The notes under the pieces: model-generated
What the model was told of the DNA's origin: nothing
Databases searched by the model: none
What the model saw: the letters and a program-made list of their open reading frames with translations, nothing else
Made by a program: the position numbers and the translations under genes
NCBI GenBank assembly: GCA_022826665.1
Contig: JAJDUK010000073.1
Location: forward strand, 1 to 33,608
DNA: 33,608 bases
Reading direction: 5' to 3'
Source: Alphaproteobacteria bacterium
Lineage (GTDB): Bacteria; Pseudomonadota; Alphaproteobacteria; UBA828
In this document: piece by piece, positions 1-7,688 of the stretch
Layout of the letters: each line of letters begins with the position of its first letter
Numbering within the stretch: the stretch's first letter is position 1

Positions 1-1
1 C

Positions 2-520
2 GACGGCTCGCTGTGGCCGCCGGCGATCGCGGCGATCCGGCTGCTGATGCTGACCGGCTGCCGGAAGTCGGAGATCCTCACCCTGCAATGGGACGACGTG
101 GACCGCACGGCGGGCGAGTTCCGGCTCCGCGACGGCAAGCGGGGGCCGCGCATGGTGCCGCTGACCACGCCCGTCCTGAAGGTGCTCGACGGCATCGAGC
201 GGGTCGAAGGCAATCCCTGGGTCATCCGCAGCAAGAAGCCCGGCGCGCATCTGCCGGGCCTCGGCTACTACTGGAACCGCATCCGGGACCGCGCCGGACT
301 GGAGGGCGTGCGCATCCACGACCTCCGCCACAGCCACGCCTCGGAGGCGCTCGCGCTGGGCGAGAGCCTGAGCATGATCGGCAAGCTCCTCGGGCATTCG
401 AAGGTCGCCACCACCGCGCGCTATGCGCATCTGGTGCAGGACGCCGAGAAGGCCGCCGCCGCGCGGACCGGCGACAGCATCGGCGCACACCTCGCACGGA
501 ACGGCGCAGAGGCCGCGTAG
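2..520 (+). CDS. Tyrosine recombinase/integrase, C-terminal catalytic part (5' end outside window)
   Basis: The reading frame is open to the left edge, so the N-terminal arm-binding and core-binding domains lie outside the window. What remains is the catalytic domain of a phage-type tyrosine recombinase, which cuts and rejoins attachment sites. The first catalytic Arg is in TGCRKSEIL, the HxxR box is HDLRH, the LLGH box follows, and the nucleophile Tyr is in ARYAHL. The order and spacing match the intact integrase that begins 15 bases after this stop, and the two share much of their sequence, so they are paralogues. The stop is TAG at 518-520. All visible catalytic residues are present, so the fragment is cut by the window, not visibly decayed. 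Confidence 0.9.
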   Translation, partial: DGSLWPPAIAAIRLLMLTGCRKSEILTLQWDDVDRTAGEFRLRDGKRGPRMVPLTTPVLKVLDGIERVEGNPWVIRSKKPGAHLPGLGYYWNRIRDRAGLEGVRIHDLRHSHASEALALGESLSMIGKLLGHSKVATTARYAHLVQDAEKAAAARTGDSIGAHLARNGAEAA

Positions 521-535
521 GGGGAGGGACAGGCG

Positions 536-1732
536 ATGGCGGTGCTGCAATACAGGACGATCTCCAACCGCACGGTGGCGGCGCTCGCGGTCGAGCGCGA
601 CACCGTGTTCTGGGATCGCGAGCTGAAGGGCTTCGGGGTCCGGGTCTATCCGACCGGCGGCAAGCTCTACCTCGCCCAGGCGCGCGGCCCGGACGGGCCG
701 GGCGGGCGGCGCAAGGCGCGGCGGATCACGGTCGGCCGCCACCCGGTGCTGGGGGCCGAGCAGGCGCGCCAGCGGGCCGCGCTGATCATCGCGCGCATCA
801 AGGCCGGGGAGGACCCGGTGCCGCTGCCGCTGCCGGCGAAGCACCACGGCGGCCCGACGGTGGCCGACCTCGCCGCGCGCTATCTCGAACGGCACGTCGC
901 GGTCCGCTGCAAACCGAAGACGCAGCGCACGACCCGCAGCGTCGTCAACCGACACATCGTGCCGGCCCTCGGCAGGCTGCCGCTCGCGGCGGTCGAACGA
1001 CGCCACGTCATGGCGCTGCACGAGAGCCTGTGCGAGACCCCCGCGATGGCGAACATGGTGGTCGCCACTCTCAGCCACATGTACGGGCTCGCCGGCGATT
1101 GGGAGATGACGCCCGAGGACTTCGACCATCCCTGCCAGGCCATCCCGGCGAACCCTGAGCGCAAGCGCGAGCGGTTCCTGACCGACGCCGAGTTCACCCG
1201 CCTCGGGCAGATGCTGGACGAGGTATCGGGCAACGGCAGCCAGATTTCGGCCGGGGCGGTGACGACGATCCGCCTGCTGATGCTGACCGGCTGCCGCAAG
1301 ACCGAGATCATGACGCTCCGGTGGGAGCACGTCGATCTGGACAGGGCCGAGATGCGCATCGTAGACGGCAAGACGGGCTCGCGCACCGTCCACTTGTCGC
1401 CGTCGGCCGTCGGGGTCTTGAAAGCCCTGCCGCGCGCCGCCGGCAATCCGTGGGTCGTTCCGGGCGCGAAGCCGGGCAAGCACATGACCGACATCGACGG
1501 CGCGTGGCAGAGCATCCGCGCGAAGGCCGGGCTCCGCGACGTGCGCATCCACGACATCCGCCACAGCTTCGCCTCGCGGGCGCTCGCGCTCGGCGAGGGG
1601 CTGCCGATCATCGGCCGTCTGCTCGGTCACCGCCAGGCCGAGACTACCGCGCGCTATGCGCATCTCGATCGCGGCGCGGTCAGGAAATCCGCCGAGCGGG
1701 TCGCGGTCAGGATCGCCGGGTACATCCTGTAG
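536..1732 (+). CDS. Tyrosine recombinase/integrase (full length, 398 aa)
   Basis: A complete site-specific recombinase, likely to integrate or excise the element. Residues 20-90 resemble the DUF4102-type N-terminal arm-binding domain of P4-like integrases (FWDRELKGFGVRVYPTGGK region). Residues 108-195 form the core-binding domain and 210-395 the catalytic domain. Catalytic residues are visible: Arg254 (TGCRKTEI), Lys279, His339 and Arg342 (HDIRHSF), His365 (LLGH) and Tyr374 (ARYAHLD). ATG 536 is preceded by a purine-rich ribosome site (ggagggacaggcg). The gene starts only 15 bases after the upstream recombinase, so the two are probably co-transcribed. Tandem recombinases of one family can act as a pair. 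No attachment site was recognised nearby. Confidence 0.93.
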   Translation: MAVLQYRTISNRTVAALAVERDTVFWDRELKGFGVRVYPTGGKLYLAQARGPDGPGGRRKARRITVGRHPVLGAEQARQRAALIIARIKAGEDPVPLPLPAKHHGGPTVADLAARYLERHVAVRCKPKTQRTTRSVVNRHIVPALGRLPLAAVERRHVMALHESLCETPAMANMVVATLSHMYGLAGDWEMTPEDFDHPCQAIPANPERKRERFLTDAEFTRLGQMLDEVSGNGSQISAGAVTTIRLLMLTGCRKTEIMTLRWEHVDLDRAEMRIVDGKTGSRTVHLSPSAVGVLKALPRAAGNPWVVPGAKPGKHMTDIDGAWQSIRAKAGLRDVRIHDIRHSFASRALALGEGLPIIGRLLGHRQAETTARYAHLDRGAVRKSAERVAVRIAGYIL

Positions 1733-1759
1733 GCGGTTCCATTACCGCGCCGGGGTGGG

Positions 1760-1775
1760 GTATGTTCGAGCATAC
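1760..1775. promoter_or_regulatory. Short inverted repeat upstream of the hicB-like gene
   Basis: GTATG, six bases, then CATAC forms a perfect 5-bp inverted repeat about 55 bases before the HicB-like start. HicB-family antitoxins usually autoregulate through a palindrome in this position, so it is a candidate operator. The arms are short and chance occurrence cannot be excluded. Confidence 0.25.
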
Positions 1776-1828
1776 GCTGCTTCCCGTCGAACCCTGCGGC
1801 GCCGGAACTGTGTTAACCGGAGCGGCCG

Positions 1829-2041
1829 ATGACTTCGACTAAAATCATCTTCGAGGTCAGCGAGGACGAGCTGGACTGCAGCTGTTCGGCCAGTGCGCTC
1901 GGTTTCGGCATCCACACCCAGAGCGACAGCATGGACGACATCCGCCGCAACGTGCGGGAAGCGGTGGACTGCTATTTCGACGACGACCGGCCGCGTGTAA
2001 TCCGGCTACACTACGTGCGGGACGAGGATCTTGTGGCGTGA
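1829..2041 (+). CDS. HicB-like antitoxin (70 aa), orphan
   Basis: A small protein of the HicB-like family, sometimes misannotated as a 2-oxoisovalerate dehydrogenase subunit. It has the partial RNase H-like HicB fold: a beta strand KIIFEVSEDE, then SASALGFGIHTQSDSM, then a helix (DIRRNVREAVDCYF) and a final strand VIRLHYVRDE. HicB neutralises the HicA mRNA interferase. No C-terminal DNA-binding domain is present, as is usual for this short subfamily. The stop overlaps a GTG start (2038) in the arrangement expected for a hicBA operon, but that downstream frame is broken. ATG 1829 follows an acceptable purine-rich stretch (ccggagcggccg). Confidence 0.72.
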   Translation: MTSTKIIFEVSEDELDCSCSASALGFGIHTQSDSMDDIRRNVREAVDCYFDDDRPRVIRLHYVRDEDLVA

Positions 2042-2190
2042 AGCTGCCGCGCGATGTCGACAGCGCCGCTCTCGTTGTGGCGCTTCGCTGGCTTGGTTAT
2101 GAGTCGGCAGATTACGTCCATTCGTGCAACACGTGCCACCATGTTTCCGCTTGGATCCTCAGAGTGCATCTTGTCGAGCCCACAAGATAA
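2038..2190 (+). pseudogene. Frame-broken hicA toxin remnant
   Basis: The GTG at 2038 overlaps the hicB-like stop by four bases, and the first 22 codons (MKLPRDVDSAAL then ALRWLGYE) match the start of HicA toxins. Right after GYE the expected VTRQ-GSHIRAT motif appears only in the +1 frame (SRQITSIRAT near 2102-2131). The expected HHV strand appears back in the original frame (CHHVSAW). This indicates at least two indels. Translation in the starting frame ends at TAA 2188. The catalytic GSH histidine is lost, so the toxin is very probably inactive and the HicB-like protein is an orphan. Sequence after this point is AT-richer and leads into the tyrosinase region, so the 3' end may also have been replaced. 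Confidence 0.6.
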
Positions 2191-2277
2191 GTTATCCAGG
2201 CAAGCCTATATGCCTTGGCGTTCAGTGCACCGGCGCTTCGTACTGTAGGCTCACCCAAGGTGTTTTCCGTCTATTAC

Positions 2278-3204
2278 TCAGACCCTTCGAAATTCCCTAA
2301 CTCCTTCGTTATCCACAACCGTCGTGTCGTACCTTGGTGGTATCACAACTGTCAAGTCCTTAGAGTTCTTGATAATCTGCTCGTTTTCCGGTGGCCCCCA
2401 AGGTCGCAAAAACTCTCTCGTCCCGGCCCACGGTTCAAGGGGTCCCACAAGCGTCCGGTCATGACTCTCGATTCCATAGATTTGATCCGGATCCAGACGC
2501 CATTCTTTACCAGGCACAGTTTGCCACACTGCCCAAAGACGGTCCACGTTCGAGTGAAGCAGAAAGACGAAAGGATCCTGAAAGGCCGTATGTCCCTCAC
2601 CAATCGAGCCGCCGATATAACGGTGGGCACTTCCGTGATTCTGGTCAAGGTTCATCCGAAATTCTTTCCATTGTATCTCTTGGTCACGTCCGTCCCCATG
2701 CGCAACGATATTCAAATCGGACTTCATGGGCGGCAGATGGCTATCGTCACCAGAAAAGACCACATCTCGGGTGAAAGGAGGGAAATTGCCGAAAGGCGTT
2801 TCGACCCTACCAGATGGCTCGGATGGTTTTCCCATAAACTCTTCGGTAAACAGGTTCACCGTATCTCCAGCACCGTCACTCGCCTGTCGCGGGTCTTCTG
2901 TCCAGTCCCAGTAATGCAGCGACAACCACGGGTCTACCTCGCGCAGCAACAGTTCAAACCGATTGCAAAGTTCACGATGCCAAGGAAGAAATACCGCCTC
3001 CACATGAATATCGGTGTGCGTATCGCCGTGCTCGTGGTGAACCCACTTCGATGTAGCCTCATGGATTTCATCCTGTTTGACCCACTTCGAAACACCGTCA
3101 GGATAGTACCTATTGTCAAGTTCAACGATCGCATCCCGCAAGCGCCGACGTTCATACGATGAAACGTGAGCTATATTTCTTCGTATCCCATCTCCGAGCG
3201 GCAT
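2278..3204 (-). CDS. Tyrosinase-family type 3 copper protein (308 aa)
   Basis: Carries the tyrosinase central domain, which binds two coppers and oxidises phenols and o-diphenols to quinones. The CuA part lies at about residues 56-105: HHEHGDTHTDIH, then FLPWHREL, then LHYWDW. The CuB part lies at about 190-230: HGSAHRYIGG, then DPFVFLLHSNVDRLW. There is no signal peptide and no obvious Tat motif, so it is probably cytoplasmic or needs a partner for export. The start is well supported by AGGAGG seven bases before ATG (3204). The gene stands alone, facing the hicA remnant tail to tail. Its codon use and base composition are clearly AT-richer than the backbone, which suggests recent acquisition. 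Substrate and physiological role cannot be read from sequence; melanin or phenol oxidation is the family expectation. Confidence 0.85.
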   Translation of the reverse strand: MPLGDGIRRNIAHVSSYERRRLRDAIVELDNRYYPDGVSKWVKQDEIHEATSKWVHHEHGDTHTDIHVEAVFLPWHRELCNRFELLLREVDPWLSLHYWDWTEDPRQASDGAGDTVNLFTEEFMGKPSEPSGRVETPFGNFPPFTRDVVFSGDDSHLPPMKSDLNIVAHGDGRDQEIQWKEFRMNLDQNHGSAHRYIGGSIGEGHTAFQDPFVFLLHSNVDRLWAVWQTVPGKEWRLDPDQIYGIESHDRTLVGPLEPWAGTREFLRPWGPPENEQIIKNSKDLTVVIPPRYDTTVVDNEGVREFRRV

Positions 3205-3581
3205 AGCTGTCCTCCTGCTTGGTGTCCTGTGCTCTGTGCTTTCCTGGATGGTCTTGCGGTATCAGACTGCGTTCCAGTTCGTGAACTCGCAACTCACAGG
3301 GTCCTTGTTCGTTCCAGTTGCTGGCGGCGTGTTCAAGTCGCAATATAGCACGCGGTATCTTGTGCAAGCGTGGACGGGACGGCTGGCATCGTGCGGCCAC
3401 CGTTCCTCGCCACTGTCTATCGCCGAACATGACCGTGTCGTGCCGATGATGATGAACCTCCGCTCCAGCCGATGCTTACAATGTCTGATCAACGCCGATG
3501 AGTGTCAAACCCCAACCCGCGGGTGGTCCCGGCCGCGCTGCAGCCCTGCAACGGGCTGTCGCGCAGCCGGAACACACAAAT
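3205..3581. other. Gene-free stretch between tyrosinase and the defence module
   Basis: About 380 bases with only short overlapping open frames, none with a recognisable domain or a ribosome site. It holds the upstream region of the tyrosinase gene and the downstream region of the minus-strand defence operon. No insertion-sequence ends, tRNA or clear terminator were found. Composition is intermediate between the AT-richer tyrosinase patch and the GC-rich backbone. Confidence 0.5.
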
Positions 3582-3692
3582 CTAGCGGCAAGCCGAAACT
3601 GCTAACGCAAGAAGCGTGATCGCAATTGGAACGTATTTGTCAATGTGATTTGACTTGGGCCAATTGTTTAAGCCGACGCGTAGTTCCTTCAT
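3582..3692 (-). CDS. Candidate 36-aa membrane peptide after the Septu-like pair
   Basis: A short frame begins four bases after the HNH gene stop and encodes a polar N-terminal half followed by a hydrophobic run, KYVPIAITLLALAVSACR, then stop. The hydrophobic part looks like a single membrane segment, and its LAVSAC end resembles a lipobox, though almost nothing follows the Cys. A GGAGA lies upstream within the 3' end of the HNH gene, somewhat far from ATG 3692. Position and polarity suggest co-transcription with the ATPase/HNH pair. The family is not recognised and the frame may be fortuitous. A short membrane effector or a leader peptide are both possible. Confidence 0.33.
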   Translation of the reverse strand: MKELRVGLNNWPKSNHIDKYVPIAITLLALAVSACR

Positions 3693-3696
3693 TGTG

Positions 3697-4278
3697 TCAG
3701 AATCTCCGTATTGACTGTGCCCTAGCAACTGCCGCCGCAAGCAGCGGCGCCTTTCCTTCAAGTCCAACCTTGGAAATCTCGCCGGCTTCATACATGCGAT
3801 ACCACTCCCTACGCTGTCGCATGACCCGCTCGTCCTCGCGCAGCCGCAGCCTGATCAGGACATATTCAGCCCGTTGCCGGAGGTCGTCGGGAACATTGTC
3901 CGAAACCTGCAATTGCAAGGACGGCAGATGGAGCTCGAACCACCCGTCCTCGATCTCGAACGGATCGAGCAGGTCTCCCGCCGGGACATTGTTCTTGCTC
4001 GAATTGATCCACGCCGCGCAGTAGCGGTAGTTGTCCCAGTCATAGGCCTTCGAACGGTCCTCATGGCAGCTCACGAAATGATCCACGGTTCCGACCGGTT
4101 CGTACATCGCCGAATAGGCGCAGAGATTCCGGAAACCCTCCGCCAGCGTTCCCTTGAAGGGGGTCCAGAAATCCCTCGGCCGCCCGTCGCCGGGATTGTC
4201 CGCAAGCCAAGCAGCACCCGGCACCCTGGCCCGCCGGTCGAAGTCGGCCGGCTCGGGAACGCGTTCGAAGCGGATCAT
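3697..4278 (-). CDS. HNH-type nuclease subunit of a Septu-like defence pair (PtuB-like, 193 aa)
   Basis: The centre of the protein carries an HNH-type core: VDHF (Asp66-His67), a basic segment, YDWDNYR (79-85) and INSSKNN (91-97). This pattern matches the PtuB and retron-associated HNH nucleases in outline, but the usual zinc-knuckle CxxC pairs are absent. The predicted role is cleavage of nucleic acid when activated by the partner ATPase. ATG 4278 overlaps the ATPase stop (ATGA), giving translational coupling and fixing the start. The N-terminal 60 residues have no obvious domain. The C-terminal half (110-193) is charged, probably helical, and could be a partner-binding region. Standalone HNH proteins exist, but the coupling to a RecF/OLD-type ATPase makes a Septu-like module the best reading. 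Confidence 0.68.
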   Translation of the reverse strand: MIRFERVPEPADFDRRARVPGAAWLADNPGDGRPRDFWTPFKGTLAEGFRNLCAYSAMYEPVGTVDHFVSCHEDRSKAYDWDNYRYCAAWINSSKNNVPAGDLLDPFEIEDGWFELHLPSLQLQVSDNVPDDLRQRAEYVLIRLRLREDERVMRQRREWYRMYEAGEISKVGLEGKAPLLAAAVARAQSIRRF

Positions 4279-5582
4279 TCCCCGCTGCCCCGACGTTCCC
4301 TCGACACGATCCAACGCGGCCAGAACGGATCGTGGCCGGCCAGCACGCGCTGAAGCTCCCGGTGGATCGCCTCCGCTTCTCTCAGGTTCTCCGGATTTCG
4401 CTGTGTCTCGCCGCGCATGAACGCCTGCGCAGCGTCGATGGCGCACTCCGCCTCGACAGAGCGCGCCTGTCGTAGTCCGAAGACATCCGATACCAGCCAG
4501 TTGAGCACGTCTCCCTGTGCCGCCCACGGCACAATGTCGAGCTCCACCCGGCCCTCGCGGATGTCCAGGTGAAACAGCCGGTCGCGGTCTTCGTCGAAGT
4601 GGGGCTCCACCGAGGCCAGCACGAGCGGGGAGTGGGTAGCGGCGATGAGTTGTACACCCGCCTCGCCATTGGTTAGGCGGTCCATCACCCTGAGAATGGT
4701 CGGCACGATGGCGCGCTGCCAGCGCGGATGAAGGTGCGCGTCGATTTCGTCGAACAGCAGGATGACCTGCCCGGCAACCCTGACGCCGATCAGTTCCGCG
4801 GCCCTGACATGTTCGCTCCACGACCAGACAAGCATGTAGGCCAGGCCGATGATCCTGCGAACCGCGGAAGACGCATGGACGATAGGAACGGCGTCGGAAT
4901 ACTCAGTCCTGATCGAGGGAATGTCCTGCGCGTCATCCACCGAAAGCCGCAAAAGCCGGCCCACTTCCAGGGGCTCTCCCCGAACCGTCAGCGTCCCGAC
5001 AACCTCCGCCATTCGGCGGGAGTTCTCCCCATTCTCCCGGATCCAGCTCGACCAGTCGTCGAGGACGCCCCTGCAAACCTTGGTCGGCTTGTCGTCGATC
5101 GAGCGGTCCAGCCCGGTCCAGACTTCCTGGGGCGAGAACACGTAGCCCGGAAGCCGGTCCTGAACGTCGACATTTCCCCTTCTCCGCCAGTAGTTCCGGG
5201 CCGGATCCCAGACCGAGAAGCCGCCATCGGCATGGGCGTGGATCACCAGTCCGGGGCTCCACGGTCTTCCGGGCTGTCCGGTCCAGCTCTGGTCCCGGGC
5301 AGAATAGGTGCTCTCAAAGGTCCGGCTGTTCCCGGCATCGGTGGTCAGTTTGAAACGCAGCTTCGCCGGCTCCGCGACATCCGTCGGGCGTGCCGGGTAT
5401 CCGGAGGTCAGGCGCGGATTCAGGTCGCGCGGCCACTTTCGCGTCAGCGCCCACCAGGCCACGTCCAGCAGGAAGCTCTTGCCGAGTCCGTTGTCGCCGG
5501 TGATGAGATTCAACCGGGGTTGCAAATCCAGCGCCATCTCGGGCGCCGGACCGACATTCTTCAACTCAAGGCGTTCGAGCAT
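4275..5582 (-). CDS. AAA ATPase of a Septu-like defence pair (PtuA-like, 435 aa)
   Basis: An ABC/SMC-type (AAA_21, OLD/RecF-like) ATPase. Walker A is GDNGLGKS (residues 29-36), a signature-like VHASSAVRRIIGLAYML lies at 235-251, Walker B is VILLFDEIDAHLHP (273-286), and the switch histidine is in AATHSPL (314-320). The N-terminus (LERLELKNVGP) is typical of this class. The start was set at 5582 because upstream codons do not resemble the family and MLERLELKNV is the usual beginning. In Septu systems such an ATPase holds an HNH nuclease in an inactive complex until phage infection. Here the HNH gene overlaps its stop by four bases. The ATPase could also belong to another ATPase-plus-nuclease defence class; the assignment is by architecture only. 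Confidence 0.8.
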   Translation of the reverse strand: MLERLELKNVGPAPEMALDLQPRLNLITGDNGLGKSFLLDVAWWALTRKWPRDLNPRLTSGYPARPTDVAEPAKLRFKLTTDAGNSRTFESTYSARDQSWTGQPGRPWSPGLVIHAHADGGFSVWDPARNYWRRRGNVDVQDRLPGYVFSPQEVWTGLDRSIDDKPTKVCRGVLDDWSSWIRENGENSRRMAEVVGTLTVRGEPLEVGRLLRLSVDDAQDIPSIRTEYSDAVPIVHASSAVRRIIGLAYMLVWSWSEHVRAAELIGVRVAGQVILLFDEIDAHLHPRWQRAIVPTILRVMDRLTNGEAGVQLIAATHSPLVLASVEPHFDEDRDRLFHLDIREGRVELDIVPWAAQGDVLNWLVSDVFGLRQARSVEAECAIDAAQAFMRGETQRNPENLREAEAIHRELQRVLAGHDPFWPRWIVSRERRGSGE

Positions 5583-5966
5583 TCGGGTCCGTCGTGATTC
5601 TGCGCGGTCTCGCCGCGAGTGTATTCGCACGGCCCCAGCCGCAGGCAACTCGAATTGCCGCGTCGACCGGCACCCGTCTCCGTGGCTGCTCTACGACGCG
5701 GCGCGGCGGCGCAGGTGCCGCAATCCCCCGCAAACACTCCGATTCTCTCAGATAGCCATTCGTTGCCATGGTTCTACGAGCCATTCCGGCACAGACGCCC
5801 GGCGAAGGTAACCGACATTCTCACTACCGTCATGTCTTCTGACACGAGCGCCACTATAGCGCGGCCTGAACCTCGATTTCTTCGTCCCGCACCGCCCTGC
5901 CGGTCGAAGGTGGCAATCGGCACGCCACCGATCAGTGTCCCTCGTGTCGGGGACCGGCAATCGCAC
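5583..5966. other. Gene-free stretch upstream of the Septu-like operon
   Basis: About 380 bases without a convincing frame. It should contain the promoter of the minus-strand ATPase gene, but no clear -35/-10 pair could be fixed; a TATAGT-like box on the minus strand near 5855-5865 is the only candidate. It also forms the 3' flank of the minus-strand gene ending at 5967. No repeats or RNA genes were recognised. Confidence 0.4.
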
Positions 5967-6398
5967 TCAACACTTCTTCGTGCTGTCAGTCGCGGCCGGC
6001 TGCCGCGCGCTCTCGACGATGCCGCTGGCCAGCACCTCCATCTGCTTCTTCAGCCCGGCATCCTCCTTGGGGCTGTCCCATTTGGACGTTTCGCTTCGCC
6101 GATGATCGCGCAGCGCCTCCAGCTCCGTTTCCTGCATGTTCAGAAGAAAGGTGAACAGCTTGTCCACGATTTCGCGCCTTGTCCGGCGCATCTCCTTGGC
6201 GTCGAAACGGGCCACGCGCTGCCACGGAATGATCCTGCCGTCGGCGTCGACGACCACCACGTCGGAATAGTCGCCCGTCCGCGTGACCGGGCGCTCGCCC
6301 TCCGTCAGCTTCCCCAGCCCGGAGTCCGCGAAGCACATCAATCCCATCGATTTCGCCATGCTCGCGGTGCCTCGACGCACCATCGTTTCCGTCACCAT
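5967..6398 (-). CDS. Hypothetical protein (143 aa), family not recognised
   Basis: The frame uses the GC-rich codons of the backbone. It begins at ATG 6398 after a strong purine-rich site (GGGGGAGATCGAG), which decides the start against longer upstream possibilities. The protein starts MVTETMVRRGTASMAKSMG and has a mid-segment SDVVVVDADGRIIPWQRV that looks like a beta hairpin. A long charged helix follows, beginning RFDAKEMRRTRREIVDK, and the tail is Lys/Asp rich. There is no signal peptide or membrane segment. It is divergent from the PP-loop gene at 6599 with a 200-base gap between starts. The helical part could mediate oligomerisation or nucleic-acid binding, but no function can be assigned. 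Confidence 0.6.
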   Translation of the reverse strand: MVTETMVRRGTASMAKSMGLMCFADSGLGKLTEGERPVTRTGDYSDVVVVDADGRIIPWQRVARFDAKEMRRTRREIVDKLFTFLLNMQETELEALRDHRRSETSKWDSPKEDAGLKKQMEVLASGIVESARQPAATDSTKKC

Positions 6399-6598
6399 CT
6401 CGATCTCCCCCGCTCTACGGCCCCGCACACTCCATTCTCGCCTCCCGGGCCATTCGATCACATCTAGCCCGCTCTCCCCTTCGTCCGCAACACGTCCGCC
6501 GACGCGCCGCGCGACGCAAGGAGGCGGTGGCCGGCGTCCCCGGGGCGCGTTCAGGGGCCCGAGAGCGGTCCCCGCGCCACCCCCGGGGGGACCGATCC

Positions 6599-7429
6599 AT
6601 GGCCACCGACATCGCCGCAATTCCGGTGCCGCCCGAGTGCCGGGAGATGGTCCGCGCCGGCGCCCTCGTCGCCATCAACTCGTCAGGCGGCAAGGACAGC
6701 CAGTGTATGACCATTCTGCTGTCGCGCATCGTTCCGCGCGAACAGCTCCTCGTCGTCCATGCGCCGCTCGGCGAGGTGGAATGGCCCGGCACGGTCGAGC
6801 ATATCGAGAGCACGCTTCCCCAAGGTGTGCCGCTCATTCTGGCCCGAACGTCCTCCGGGAAATCCCTGCTTGAGAGCATCGAGGAACGCGGCCGGTTCCC
6901 TTCCCCGTCGGTGCGATGGTGTACGAGCTCGACGAAGCGCGGACCCATCGAGCGGGAGCTGCGGCGGTATCTGCAGGCGCACCCCCAATTCGGCGGCCGG
7001 CTCGTGAACGCCATGGGCATGCGCGCCGAAGAGAGCGCGCCGCGCGCGAAAAAGCTCCCCTGGAAACGTAGCGACCGCAACTCCAGGGCGGGGCGGTCCT
7101 GGTTCGACTGGCTGCCGATCTTCGACCTCACCGAGGCCCAGGTGTTCGACGTCATCCGGGCTGCGGGCCAATCGCCGCATCCCGCGTACGGCATGGGCAT
7201 GTCGCGACTGTCCTGCGTGTTCTGCATCATGGCTTCGCGCGCCGATCTGTGCACCGCCGCGCGGTTGCAGCCCTCGCTCTACGCCCGCTATGTCCGCCTT
7301 GAAGAGCGCATCGACCACACGCTCTCGCCGACCGGCGTGCCGTTGCCGGCGCTGACCGGCGTGCCCGTCGAGCCCGACCCCCGCAAACGCCGCCTGACCC
7401 CCCGCGCCTTCGTCCCGGGCCGACGGTAG
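6599..7429 (+). CDS. PP-loop protein of the PAPS reductase / DndC-like superfamily (276 aa)
   Basis: An N-type ATP pyrophosphatase fold that activates a substrate by adenylation or handles adenylyl sulfate. The PP-loop is SSGGKDS (residues 28-34). Further conserved blocks are RWCTSSTKRGPIE (Cys108), MGMRAEES (140-147), and an IFDLTEAQVFDVI helix followed by LSCVFCIMASRADLC. Cys108, Cys206, Cys209 and Cys218 could ligate an iron-sulfur cluster, as in DndC-type sulfurtransferases and assimilatory APS reductases. The start at 6599 is chosen because conserved sequence begins there and GGGGGGA lies just upstream. No dndA, dndB, dndD or dndE is present, so DNA phosphorothioation is not supported. 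It could instead modify a nucleotide or tRNA. Confidence 0.82.
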   Translation: MATDIAAIPVPPECREMVRAGALVAINSSGGKDSQCMTILLSRIVPREQLLVVHAPLGEVEWPGTVEHIESTLPQGVPLILARTSSGKSLLESIEERGRFPSPSVRWCTSSTKRGPIERELRRYLQAHPQFGGRLVNAMGMRAEESAPRAKKLPWKRSDRNSRAGRSWFDWLPIFDLTEAQVFDVIRAAGQSPHPAYGMGMSRLSCVFCIMASRADLCTAARLQPSLYARYVRLEERIDHTLSPTGVPLPALTGVPVEPDPRKRRLTPRAFVPGRR

Positions 7430-7688
7430 CGCCGAGCCCCGCTCCACGACCGGGCGTCCCACCGCACCCCGGCCAATCCTCGCAGGCGCGCCCAGGACTT
7501 CCTACCGGCGCCCCCGTCGTTCCGCGCGCCTCCAGAAGAACCGCAGACCGCCGCCGCATCTGGCGCCGGCGCGCCGCGCCGGCCGCTCGCCCCACGGCGG
7601 CATGAGCAGGAGGACAGGCCCGGTCCGGGCGAAGGCCGGCCCCCCGGAGGGTGCCCGCGCCGCGTCCCCGCCATTCGGAGCCCTGCCC

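Noticed and set aside
2215-3162. Plus-strand 315-codon open frame over the tyrosinase region
   Set aside because: No family resemblance; the opposite frame carries both copper-binding motifs and a strong ribosome site.
6599-7429. DNA phosphorothioation (Dnd) system
   Set aside because: Only a DndC-like PP-loop protein is present. DndA, B, D, E and the Dnd restriction proteins are absent from the window.
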